Part shown: in pieces, positions 44,214-55,280 of the stretch
Numbering within the stretch: the stretch's first letter is position 1
How the letters are laid out: every line of letters starts with the position of its first letter
Source: Fragum whitleyi
Taxonomy: Eukaryota; Mollusca; Bivalvia; Cardiida; Cardiidae
Reading direction: 5' to 3'
Length of the DNA: 64,000 nucleotides
Assembly (NCBI GenBank): GCA_948146395.1
Contig: OX411543.1
Location: 20,547,459-20,611,458 of the forward strand
Program-made: the position numbers and the translations under genes
The notes under the pieces: generated by a model
The model's database searches: none
Told to the model about the DNA's origin: nothing
What the model saw: the letters and a program-made list of their open reading frames with translations, nothing else

Positions 44214-44580
44214 CAGATTTATGCCGAAAGATTTTATCGAAAGATCAGGGGCATATTGTTTTACCATTGTCCGTCTGTCTGTCCATCCGTCCATCTGTCT
44301 GTCTGCAAAAGTTAACCAAAAAACTTAACATTGCCAATATCTTCAAGCCTATTCAAAATACAAGGCCCATATTTTGCATGATGATAGATCTCAATGATCT
44401 GCATCTGCTGAAACCAAAGTCAAGGTCATGTGACAAGGTCAAGGTCATGTGTCAAGGTAAAATAACTCAAAAAGCTAACCAAAAAACTTAACATTGCCAA
44501 AATCTTCAAGCCTATTCAAGATACAAGGCTAATATTTTGCATGATGATAGATCAAGGTCTTGTGATTGTCCCTTAATCAA
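44214..44580 (+). mobile_element. T3-like element, 3' end not found
   Basis: TTTATGCCGAAAGATTTTAT begins a decayed T3 5' hairpin closed by ATCAGGGGCATATTG, followed by a GTCT/GTCC tract and two body units (AACTTAACATTGCCAA, TTCAAGCCTATTCAA, GCATGATGATAGATC). It is related to T3-c. Sequence 44581-45068 shows no feature. Confidence 0.55.
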
Positions 44581-45068
44581 TCATTGAAACCTGTTCTAAT
44601 GTATAGTTCATTCGTTAAAACATGATGTTGTCTCTAGGTATTTGAAGCTTTTATCTGAAATAAAGTACTGACTGAAATTAATCAACTATAGCTTGATATT
44701 AACTTAATATCTTAAAAGATGAATGCATTCCTGCTATTGCCTGCTTATCATTAATTTTGGCATAATTATAAGAATTAATTTGAAAACAGTTTTAAAAAAC
44801 TGGGAAAGTATATGACCATATTTCACCTAAAAACACACCCTCCCTTACTAATGCCCCCCTCCCCTGTAATCCTTCCTTGGGCCCTCTTTTTCATCATCAA
44901 AAGATTGTATGATTGCTGTAACGTAGAGCGTGCCAAATTGCCTATTATCGCAAGTGATAAAGTGTATTATTTGGCTAATTTCGACTGAGACTCTGTGCAT
45001 ATTCCGTATATCTTTGGAAGATCTCCAAGTACTAATTACATAAACCGTTTAACAAATGAGTAAGAGAA

Positions 45069-45141
45069 AGATGTGATAGCTCAGTTGGTAAGGTGTATTG
45101 CTCTGAATCATTTGTCTATGAGTTCAAGTCTTCGTCACATT
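45069..45141 (+). other. tRNA-like sequence (pseudogene or SINE head)
   Basis: GTGATAGCTCAGTTGGTAAG matches a tRNA D-arm/box A, and GAGTTCAAGTC a box B. The ends GATGTGA and TCACATT can pair over six bases. The anticodon arm does not form a regular stem, and no SINE body follows because T1-e starts at 45154. It is unlikely to be a working tRNA. Confidence 0.4.
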
Positions 45142-46116
45142 GTTTTTAGATTTTTAGCTCACCTGAGCATGAGTGCTCAAGGGAGCTATTGTGATCTATC
45201 AATGTCCGGCGTCCGTCTGTCTATCTGTCCGTCTGTCTGTCACGGCATTGACAATTTCTTTAAATGACATCTCCTCCTAAATTTTGAATCAAAATCAACA
45301 AACCTTGGCAGAAATATTCCTTGGGTGGTCCTTTGTAAGAATTGCTAAAGTGGAAAGGTTCCATGCCATATCACGGGAAAAGGGGCCTTAATGACAATTT
45401 TCTTGTTTACACTCTAGAAGCCACAAATATGGTTCAATCTTCATGAAACTTTGTAAGAATGTTTGTTAGGTCATGAGGATGAACCCTTGAAAATGGGAAG
45501 GAAGCGTTTTAAGTTGTGGATGAATTGCCACAACTTGATTGCTTTTGAAATTAAACATCTAGGAATTTAATTTCTTAAAAAACTCCGGTTGTCATGCTAA
45601 CATAAAGGGTGAAAAAATTCTTTTCCTAAACCTCTAGGTCAATCAAGCTGAAACTTTGCAGGGATGAAACTTTCAAAAGTTGTTAAAAGAATTCAATTTC
45701 AACAAAAACTCTTGTTTCCATTGTAACAGAAATGCTGAAAATTAGCCGAAAAATTGCAGAAAAAAACTTTCTTCTTAAAAAACTACTGGGCCAATTAAGC
45801 TGAAAATGGTAAGTTGTTCTTTCGGTGAATCTCTTCCAAATTTGTAAAAATAATTTTATTCAATCAAAAACTCTCATTTCCATGGTAACAGAAATAAACA
45901 AAAATGGCCAAAAATCTTAGAAAAGGTTAGACCATTGGGCCAATTTAAAACAAGGCAGGAGTGTTCTTCAGCTGTAGTTGTAAGTTGTTTTAAGAATTTA
46001 ATTCCATCAATAACTTCGGTTGCCATGGTAACAGAAAGGTAACAGAAAGGTTGAACATTTACAAAAATTAAAAGATTAAAAAAAAATCAAATTTGAGTAC
46101 GACCAAATAAAAGTCA

Positions 46117-47440
46117 GCCCCCGTCAAAGTGCATTTGGTAGTGTCTCAGATTGTCATTCAGTCCCGGGTTTGATCCCCGACGGTGGCACTCTTTCTTTCC
46201 GACTATGTCTCTTATCAATGGGTTGAAAATTGTGGACCTATGTGAGATAGTAGCTGGAGGTTAGGAAAGAATGTGATGGTTGTACTGGTGAGAGAAATAC
46301 CAGGAATCCATTGTTAGGTGCTCCAGCCGCCGCAATATAAATAAACTAGACCTTGTCACTGAATGTGACTTACCGTAATACCCCCGCAAGTGCTTTCAGA
46401 GAATGAGATACTTTGACAGAAGAGGCAAAAATTGCTTCAAATATAAAGATAACTCTTGGATTTGAGACCACTAAATTGCGTCTTGAAAAACTTAAACATG
46501 TGATAAATGTTTTCAAGCTATTGAAGGAATTCTGAAGGAGGAGTTTGTAACACAAAATTACTAGTATATGTGAACAAAAAAGAAAAAAAATGTAGTAAGT
46601 GTAAGGGCAGATAATTCATAAACCGGGAGGAGTTGGGACCTCATAATTGTGTCTTGCAAAACTTCATATGTGGTAAATATTTGTATAAAATTTAAAAGGT
46701 ATTACATGAATACTGATTAAAGGGAAACTGAGGGAGGAATTTGGGAAACAAAATTACAAGTATATGTGTTCAAAAAAAAAATGTCTTAAGTTAAAGGGGT
46801 GATAATTCATGAACCTGGGAGAGTTGGCACTTGAAATTTGTGTCTTGCAAAACTTCAACATGTGATAAATGTTTGTATAATGTTTCATAACTATTGAATG
46901 AAAATTGAAGGAGGAGTTTGTGACACAAAATTTTAAGTACATTGTAACAAATAGGAAAAAATGTCTTTAAGTTCAAGGGGAGATAATTCATGAACCTGGT
47001 GGAGTTGACACTTGAAATTTGCGTCTTGCAAAACTTCAACTTGTGATCAATATTTGCATAATGTTCCATTACAATTGAATGAAAATTGAAGGAGGAGTTT
47101 GCGACACAAAATTAAAAGTACATGGTAACAAAAAGTAAAAATGTCTTAAGTTCAAAGGGAGATAATTCATGAACCAGGGGAAGTTGGGACCTAAAAATTG
47201 TGTCTTGCAAAACTTCAACATGTGATGAATGTTTCTATAAAGTTTCAAAGCTTTTGAAAGAAAACTGAAGGAGGAGTTCGCGACACAAATTTACTACTAT
47301 ATGTGTCCACAGAGGCACGGACAGACAGACGCACGGACAGACAGACAGGCTGATTCCAGTATACCCCCGAAAACATTCCTTTTGCGGGGGTATAAAAATG
47401 TTGAAAGCGGCTTTAAACTCCATTCAATCAATCAACGAAA
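46117..47440 (+). mobile_element. SINE-A8, split by T9
   Basis: The head 46117-46187 (GGGTTTGATCCCCGACGG) and body continue to 46343 (CAGCCGCCGCAATATAA). The tail TTGAAAGCGGCTTTAAACTCC with (AATC)n resumes after T9 near 47400. The gap removed, the two halves read as one normal SINE-A. Confidence 0.75.
46344..47394 (-). mobile_element. T9: Helentron-like element, minus strand, nested in SINE-A8
   Basis: On the minus strand the 5' arm ATACCCCCGCAA pairs locally with TTTTCGGGGGTAT and is followed by a GTCT/GTCC tract. The body has five units of about 180 bp (plus-strand marks GATAATTCATGAACC, GTCTTGCAAAACTTCA, GAAGGAGGAGTTTG). The 3' end has TTGCGGGGGTAT (perfect 12 bp complement), hairpin GTCACATTCAGTGAC and GGTCTAGTT. 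Confidence 0.8.
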
Positions 47441-49558
47441 TAAAAGTCTGTTTCTTTCAAAACCCTAAATGTACATCTTACAATCTTTGGTCTCTTATAT
47501 CTGAGGTGACTTACTCAGGTGAGCGATATAGGACCATCTTGGTCCTCCTCTTTGTAAATTTAAAGTGCTATTAGATAAGTCGATCTAAAAGCATATCGGG
47601 AGAGCACATCTTTTAATCAATAATAAAATTAGTCCATGAGCCAGAATGGGTTTTGTTCCCCCCCACCCCTATATTTTTCTGAAAGTCCATGGTATATAGA
47701 ACATTTTGAGGCATGTTAGCACTCTGGCGAGTGGGGCTTTTGTAAGAAACATTACTTTAAAGTAGCACACCCCACAAAATTTTGAAAATGAATTTTAAAA
47801 GAGTACCCCAAAAAAATAAGTCAAAAAGACAAAACGTTGCCTTCATATACATATATTTGTGTTGCTGAAAAACTGTAGGGCCCATTTATCGGATTTTTTG
47901 AAAAATCTGGTCATCTCAAGAGGCGTGATATTGCAGTAAAATACGTTACCCTTAGATTTCATAGAAAACTATGAATGTAGAAATAAATTGCCTTTCCCTA
48001 CCTCACTGGGGATTTTGATAACATTGCCTGTTTGATAGCCCATGGTATATAAAACATTTTGAGACTTGTTAGAACTCTGACCAGAGGGGCATTTGTGAGA
48101 TACATAACTTCAAAATTAATTACCTATCAAATTTTCAAGACAAGATTTTAGGTTTGTACAGTGAAAAAATGAGTCAAAATGACCAGAAGTGATCTTTTAA
48201 TACAAAAATTTATGTGGCTCAATGTATGTAGAGCAAATTTATAGTAATTCTTTATAAGTAAATCCCCCTTGGAGGCATGATATGGAAGTAAAATATGTTA
48301 CTTTTGAATATCAAAGAAAGGCACATACATGTATATAGAAATGATTTTTGCATAGCTGCTCCACTGGGAATAGTGTTAATAGTGCTTTTCTAAAAGCCTT
48401 TGCAATATTGAACATTTTGAAACTTCTTAGCACTCTGGCCACTGGGGCAAATGCGAGATATGTTACTTAAAAAAAAAACAATCCATAAAATTTTCATATA
48501 ATAATTTTAGTTGTATGTCTTGTTATAGAAATTAAATGTAATTTAGTAAAAAAATTAATTGATATTGTGTATTGTTAATGATATTTGTAATTCTGAAGGT
48601 ATTTGAAGCCCATTTATATTATGACTTGAAAAATATAGCCCTTACAAGTAATGCATTGGAGTAAAATACGTTACATTTTAATTTCAATTTAATGTATTCA
48701 AAAGAAATGTTATATTCAACAATGCCCCACTGAATGTTTTTATAACTTTCTATAAGCTTGTGTTCTTTGGGAGATTTTAATTTTTTTATGCATCTGGCCA
48801 TCAAGCTATTTGCAAAATACATTACTCTAAAGTAACCATTTTACCAATCAATTACCATAGGCTTATTAATATCTCATCTGATTGCAATGGTTATAAAATA
48901 CCTTATTGTCTTAATCATCGATAAACCATACTGTTTAAATTATTTTTTAGGTATTAATATAAATTCTTATCATTTCAAGACTCATTGTGGTTTTAAAAGC
49001 GTGCAAAATAAGTCACCACTTATTTATAGGTAAAATCATTATTGAGCCACTATCATCGTATAAGGAAATGTACCAAACACAATTTTGAGGCAGCTTATGG
49101 TTTCTCCTATGTTTGAGAATTTTTTCACATTTTTAGATTAAAACACAAGTTATATACGTTCCTTCTGATGATACGAGACAGTTTTTATTGTGAAAAATGA
49201 TGATCAAATTAGATGAGAAAGCTGTTCCTATAATACTTTTAAGCAATATTTCTATCCATTTGGTGCAGAAAAGTTAAAATATTTCTTAGAGTTGTACATG
49301 ATCGTTGCCAAGTAGGTAGCACATTGGATTTGGTAGGGTATTTGACTCCATATAATAGGTACTAGATTTCATCAGCAAATACAAACGAGTTGATTATCAT
49401 TAATCTTGGTTGTGTAAGCAGATAGAGGCTTTAAAAGGATGATGTGATGAATGTCATGATGTGTATGATAAATGCAAGGAATCCATGGTTAGGTGGATAA
49501 GCCACCTTGATGAGAGTGTTATGCTGTTAAAATGGCCTGAAAATTCCTTTAAGCAGTT

Positions 49559-50457
49559 TTATGCTCCCCGAAGGGAGAGTATACAGCCGCGGCTTCATCT
49601 GTCCGTCCGTCTGTGCGTAATTCCGTCCTTCTGCCCGTCCCCACTGATTTCTCCATCACCCTTGGGCCAAATCAAATGAAACTTACCATGTGAACTTCCT
49701 ATGATATATTGTTGATGCATCTGTGACGGTTTTTGGATTTGAGGCCTCGTCACGGGAAAAGGGGACTTAGGGTAAAAACAGTTTTTCTCAAAATTCTCCT
49801 AGTCTAATGGTCAGATTTAAATGAAACTTCATATTTGAGTAGCAAATCAGATGCCCTTTACTATAAACAATTTGAAATTACGTAAGAAAAAATATATCAT
49901 GGAAAAAGGGGGCTAAATGTTTGTTATTTTTACCTTAGCGTGTAAAATACAGTTACTCTTTCATTGCCCTTTGTTATTTTTGATACTTAGATTATGTCTG
50001 GAGCATATCTCCTAAAGTATAATAACTTGAAATTTTATGGGTGGATAGATCTCATGGAGGAGAAGTGCTATGCACAAGAACTACAACTCTGGTTTGCATA
50101 AGTTTGGATTAATTGCCCTTTGTTATTTTTGATACTTAGATTTTGTCTGGAGTATTTCTCCGAAAGTATAATAGCTATCAAATTGAAACTTTATGGGTGG
50201 ATAGATCTCATTTAGTAGAAGTGCAGTGCTTAAGAACTTACTCTTGCTTTCATAATTTTGGAGTTATTGTCCTTTATTATTTTTAATACTTAGATTTTAT
50301 AGGAGTAAATCTCTGACAGTAAAAAATAATCCTTAATCTATTAGGCTTCAGTTTACTATCAAGCTTTGTGGCAGGGGGATGGCCTTGTCCAACATTGCTC
50401 TTGTTTTTGTGCAATGCCTTATTCGGGGAGCATAATCCGTCTCTGACGGCTCTTGTT
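49559..50457 (+). mobile_element. T5: Helentron-like element with nested T4-b
   Basis: The 5' arm ATGCTCCCCGAA pairs locally with GGGAGAGTAT, followed by a GTCC tract. The 3' end has TTCGGGGAGCAT (perfect 12 bp complement), hairpin CCGTCTCTGACGG and CTCTTGTT. The body before the nested element has units with CACGGGAAAAGGGG and CAAATCAAATGAAAC. This copy shows the shared terminal design most clearly. Confidence 0.8.
49965..50405 (+). mobile_element. T4-b, 5'-truncated, inside T5
   Basis: Two T4 units (GAGCATATCTCCTAAAGTAT, GTGGATAGATCTCAT, AGTGC(A/T)(G/A)TGC) and a T4 3' end with GGGGGATGGCCTTGTCC and GCTCTTGTT are present; the terminal hairpin is decayed. The 5' end and GTCC tract are missing. 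Confidence 0.65.
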
Positions 50458-53109
50458 AGCTCTCTATTGTTTCCAATTGAATGCAATGTACATTGCATGC
50501 AATCCTAGTTTTGCTAAGAAACTGTGCAATTCAGTGCAATACCCAAAATTTTCATGAGTATGACCATATTATGGTCAAATGAATAGAATATTGCCATATA
50601 CATTTTGATTTAGCTATCAAAGAGAGTAATATATGTTACATTTAAAAGACTTTTTTTTAGAAAATCAAGTACGTTACTAGATTATGACCATCGGTATTTT
50701 GCTTCTCAAAGGACAATTAGATGCACACCAATTGTAATTCTCTTGAGCATGATTGGTTCTTACAAAAGATTTTAGTAATACAAAGATATTTAAAAAATGG
50801 TAAAATGCTATAACTTTGAACTAGATACAAACTACAAGTACTTTTTATACAGAAAGAAACATATCTGAGAAAGAATTAGCGCTTCTTTTATATCTTACAT
50901 TCTGAAACAATAAATGAATTATGATAAATTGCTTAAAGCAATAGGATTTCATCAATATCAAGCCATCATTCAACTACAACCCAAAATTTGATTCATAAAA
51001 ATAAGAAAATTGCATGATCAGTCTAAAAGTCGCATGCTTATAAGGGCTTTATAGGTGTTTTTGTGTAAATGGCTAGTGATTTAACATTCTATTTGCATTC
51101 TTGTCCAACATTGCTGGCTGACTTTCAATATATTTGTACATGCAGTTTGTGTTAAAGTAGAGAAAAGAATTGAAGAATGCCCATTTTAATTAATATACTC
51201 ATGGTTCTTGGGCATAACTCTCATATTTTTCTCATGTGCACAAGTACCAGACTCTTCTACTTACCATTAAGTTTTATTCTAACTACTTGGCCAACATTCC
51301 AGACAAATAGTTGGTAAAACATGCAGTAAAACAAAAAAGAATCCATCTTAATCAAAGAGAAACACTGATTTTGATTTAAATGGCTACAGTATTGACACTG
51401 TAGTCCATTTAAGATAACTGCGACTTGTTTTATACAAATGGTAACATACGTTGCTAGATTATGACCATCGGTATTTTGCTTCTCAACATTTATAGGCAAC
51501 GAATAAAGCAATGCACAAAATAAGAGATACATGATATACATGCTTAGGTAACTAAGTAATTTTGAAAAAGTTTCAATTACTTTAATTATTTTAGCTGTCA
51601 TGCGGCATTGTGTGATAGATAGATGTGTAATTGCACTGAACAGATATTTCCCTTTGATGAAATTAAACAATCGGTATAGTACAACACAAAGTACATATCC
51701 ATATCTATCAAAAAGCCAGTTATTTTCATTGAATATTTCAAGGTATTTGTAATTTCTAATTTAAAATGATTATCAAGATCTGTGCTAATTAAGAAGGGTG
51801 TATATGTACTTCAATTTCAGCAATTGGATATATTTGTATTAATGATTAGGCTATTTCAAAATAATGATCTCAAATCTTTTTATCAAAACTTTAACTTTGT
51901 GAGATTGGATACTACAAATGATACTAACTCCAATTTGTGGGATTTATTGCTTTACACAAAAGGACAATACATAAAAACTAGCATTCAATAAGAATTTCCT
52001 TCTTGGCCGTTCAAAGATATAACATTGACTTCTCAATTAAGGTCTAAATTTTATTACCATAAGTGCTAAGGGATCTTTGATCTTTTGTTGGTCAAGCATT
52101 TGCCTTCAGTACTGATTCATTTTCCAAGAAACAGAACTAAGAGATATAAATTTAAAGAATTTTCACCCTTATTGATAAAACAGTTTAAACTGGTTTTGGT
52201 AAAGTAGTTTGTTGTTAAAAGGATATCAGTTATAAATGATATTCTTGTTTTATTATGCATGATAAGAGTAGTAAATTGCAGCTGCCATTCTTTTTCTTTC
52301 TGTGTATTAGCCACATATTGAATTACATTGTATAAAGGGTTTGAAAGGACATGTGCTCAAATCTTTTCATTCCTACGTAAGACAAGTAATATGCAGGAAA
52401 AAATAAACTATGTAAATATGAATTCATTCTATCTTTTGAATTTTACCAACAAGTGTTGATTTTGAAATATTTTTGGCGCCCAAATGCTAATATTTTTATT
52501 TAGGCGAATATGGAGAAACAATTTTGTAATTGTAATGTATATTTCACATATTTTCTTGAATCATACAGGATTCTGTGGATGTTTGATCATTCATACTCAA
52601 GAATCCTGTATGAGATAGTACTAAAAATTGTAATCCGCCCAAAGAATTTCACAAAATGGGAGCAAAATGTAGCATTTAATAAGGATCTAGGGTGGGTGAT
52701 TTCAAAGTAACGTATCTTACTAAAGCCCCACTTGCCAGAGTGCTAACATGTCTTAAAATGTTGCTTATACATGTACCTTTCAGAAAAATCAAAGTGTACA
52801 AAATTTCCTCCTGGTGGGGAGGGGGGGGGGGGGAACATGGGTCCCAGTAGCCCATAGTCTAAATATAGGATTGGCAGTTTGCTAGTGTTTGGTACCATAA
52901 TTGTCCTTATTCATGTAATTATGTGGAACTAAGGACAATGGGTCTGAAATAAAGATGTTTTGCATTTCCTACCGGCGTGTTCATTAGGTGAAACACAGTA
53001 TGACCATCAAAATATTTTAAAAAATCTGGACTAAGGGTATCCGATATTCAGTGGGACCGTAGAATTTTTCTAGGCAAAAAATATATCAATATGTTTGGGA
53101 GTTTGATTT
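50458..53109. other. No gene recognised (right part of the 47.6-52.9 kb unit)
   Basis: It is very AT-rich; the frames of 60-137 codons are low in information and lack domains. CATACAGGATTCT (52566) and AGAATCCTGTATG (52598) form a 13 bp inverted pair with a 20 bp spacer. A run of about 20 G residues lies at 52811-52834. Confidence 0.4.
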
Positions 53110-54539
53110 TTAGCTCCACTGGCCAATGGCCAGGCCAGCGAGCTATTGTCATGGTGGAGTGTCGGACGTGCGTCCATCTGTGTGTGCATGCGTCCATCCG
53201 TCCGTGTGTAAACTTTTTAGCTCACCTGAGCACAAAGTGCTCAAGTGAGCTATTGTGATCACCTTTTGTCCGTCGTCCGTCCGTCAATAATTTCTTTAAA
53301 TGACATCTCCTCCTAAACTACCGGACCAATTTACACCAAATTTTACAGAAATTTTCCTTAGGTGGTCCCCTTTCAAAATTGCTAAAAGAATTGAAATCGG
53401 TGAAAAACTATGGTTGCTATGGCAACCAAAGTTGAAAATGTAAGAAAATCTTTAAAATTCTTCTACTTTAGAACAAGCAGTCCTACAGCCTTGAAATTTG
53501 GCATCGATGATCAACTCATAGACCTGAATAAAAATAGCTAAAATCATATCTGTTGGGTCACCAGGTGCGGAGCACTTGGGAGGGGGGGAGTTCTTTGGGT
53601 TAATTTTGTAATCTTTAACCTTCATCTTCTTCTGAATAAGAAGCCCTACATCCTTCAAATTTGTCATGGAGGATCAGCTCATAGACCTTAATAAAATTAG
53701 CTAAATCATAACAGTTGGGCTGCCAGGTGCGGAGCACCAGGGGGGAGGGGGTAGTACTTTTGTGAAAATTTTGTAATCTTTAACCTTCTTCTTCTGAACC
53801 AGGAGCCCGACAGATTTGAATATTGGCATGGATAATCAGCATATGGACCTTTATAAAAAGAGCTAAAACCATGACTGTAGATTCACCAGGTGCGGAGCAC
53901 CAGGGGAGAGAGGGTAGTACTTTTGTGAAAATTTTGTAATCTTTAACCTTCATCTTCTTCTGAACCACAAGCCCTACAGACTTGAAAATTGGCATGGAGG
54001 ATCAGCTCATAGACCTTAATAAAAATAGCTAAAATCATGACTGAGGGGTTGCCTGTACGAAAAATTCCACCCGTAAAAGAGGCGTAAAATAGACGTAATT
54101 ATCAAGCAGATTCCTTCTCATTTTACGCTAGGAAGCTGGTTGAAACTTATTAAAGCAATGAGGCGGAAACCAAGCGTAAAATAGACGGAATTTTAGGCGA
54201 ATTATGTTAATTAAGCGTAATTTTTTTACAGGCGTAATCACTTGCTAGCGGAAAAACCAGGCGGAATTATTAAGCGGACTCCGTCTAGCTTTCCGCTAGT
54301 AATAGCAATGAGGCGAATTATGCTAATTAAGCGGAATATTTCTACAGGCGTAAATGCTTGTAGTTGAAAAACCAGGCGGAATTGACTAGCGGATTACGTC
54401 TCATTTTCCGCTTGTGAGCTGGTATGGAACCAGGTGGAAACATAAATGAGACAGAATTTTAGTTAAAAGTGAATGTATAATTGGTTGGATTCTACAATAA
54501 TATCTCAATTCTTAACTATAGATCCGTCACAAAACAAAG

Positions 54540-54806
54540 ATTCCCCACTAGGGCTTTATTCAATTTCTGCAGAAGGTTACTGGACAAAATTCAATTGTGA
54601 CCTTGACCTTTAATCTTTGTAACCAAAAACAATATGGCACTGCCCTTGGTCATGGGCAACAATAGTACAAAGTCCATTATTCTAGGACACTTTGTTCCTA
54701 TGTTAGAGTAGGGTAACAAAAAAGGTCTAAGAAGGTATGTCAGACAAACAGGCTGGGGTAAAACCAATATCCCCCTCTCTACTTTGTAGGTGGGGGTGAT
54801 AATAAA
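54540..54806 (-). mobile_element. T7-like 5' fragment, minus strand
   Basis: On the minus strand TTATCACCCCCACCTAC, AAGTAGAGAGGGGG and ATATTGGTTTTACC match the T7 start. A short GTCT-like tract follows, and the body has AAGGTCAAGGTCACAATTG-like sequence. No 3' end was found. A comparable T3-like minus-strand start lies at 55200-55280 (reverse complement of GCCCCCTATCTTATTGATG). Confidence 0.5.
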
Positions 54807-55280
54807 GAAATAAATCTTTACATGTACAAATTAGTAAACAAAACAAGATCTTGACACACTATTGAGACAACAGACACAGCATGATCCCGTAACCTCACCT
54901 TTAGCACTTAGTGTTCTGGTGAGATACAAAACTCAACTTACTTGATATCATATATTCTCAAGGAATAAAGAATAGGTCATCCTTTGGAGGACAAACTGAA
55001 ATTCATATTCAGGGTTTCAACAAAATGTTTTTGTAAAACACTTCTGCCCTTGAAATGGCCTTTTTTTTTTTTTTAAATATGTTTGACCTTGAAGAATGCC
55101 TTGATCTTGATTGATGACTTTGAATTAACTGCTTTGTTCATGTAAAATATGAGCATTGTCAATCCAAAAGTGTTGAAGTTATAGGAAAATATTTGGTTAT
55201 AAGGTTAAGTTTTGGCAGGCAGGCAGACAGTCTTGGTAAAATAATATGCCCCCTATCTTATTGATGTGGGAGCATAAAAA

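Larger units (their letters stand above)
45154..47552 (+). mobile_element. T1-e: Helentron-like element with nested SINE-A8 and T9
   Basis: The start TTAGCTCACCTGAGC pairs with GTGCTCAAGGGAGC. The body combines units with CATGGTAACAGAAA and GGGCCAATT. The 3' end has CTCAGGTGAGCG, hairpin AGGACCATCTTGGTCC and TCCTCTTTG, so the terminal CTCTTG is slightly altered. Without the nested insertions it is about 1.1 kb. Confidence 0.7.
47620..52864. repeat. 5.2 kb inverted-repeat unit with ~357 bp tandem sub-repeats
   Basis: The left end 47640-47770 (TGTTCCCCCCCACCCC, GGCATGTTAGCACTCTGGC, GTGGGGCTTT) is inverted at 52720-52850 (AAAGCCCCACTTGCCAGAG, GTGCTAACATGTCTTAAAAT). The left arm continues as a tandem series with spacing near 357 bp (GAACATTTTGA(G/A)(G/A)C at 47700, 48055, 48412). 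In the right part a 40 bp block (GATTATGACCATCGGTATTT) recurs at 50680 and 51457. A decayed SINE-A (about 49300-49505) and T5 are inserted in the middle. It looks like an old DNA element with long TIRs; no transposase remains. Confidence 0.55.

Noticed and set aside
51257..51670. 137-codon minus-strand frame as a gene
   Set aside because: It is the longest frame in the window but of chance length for this composition, hydrophobic and repetitive, and inside the inverted-repeat unit.
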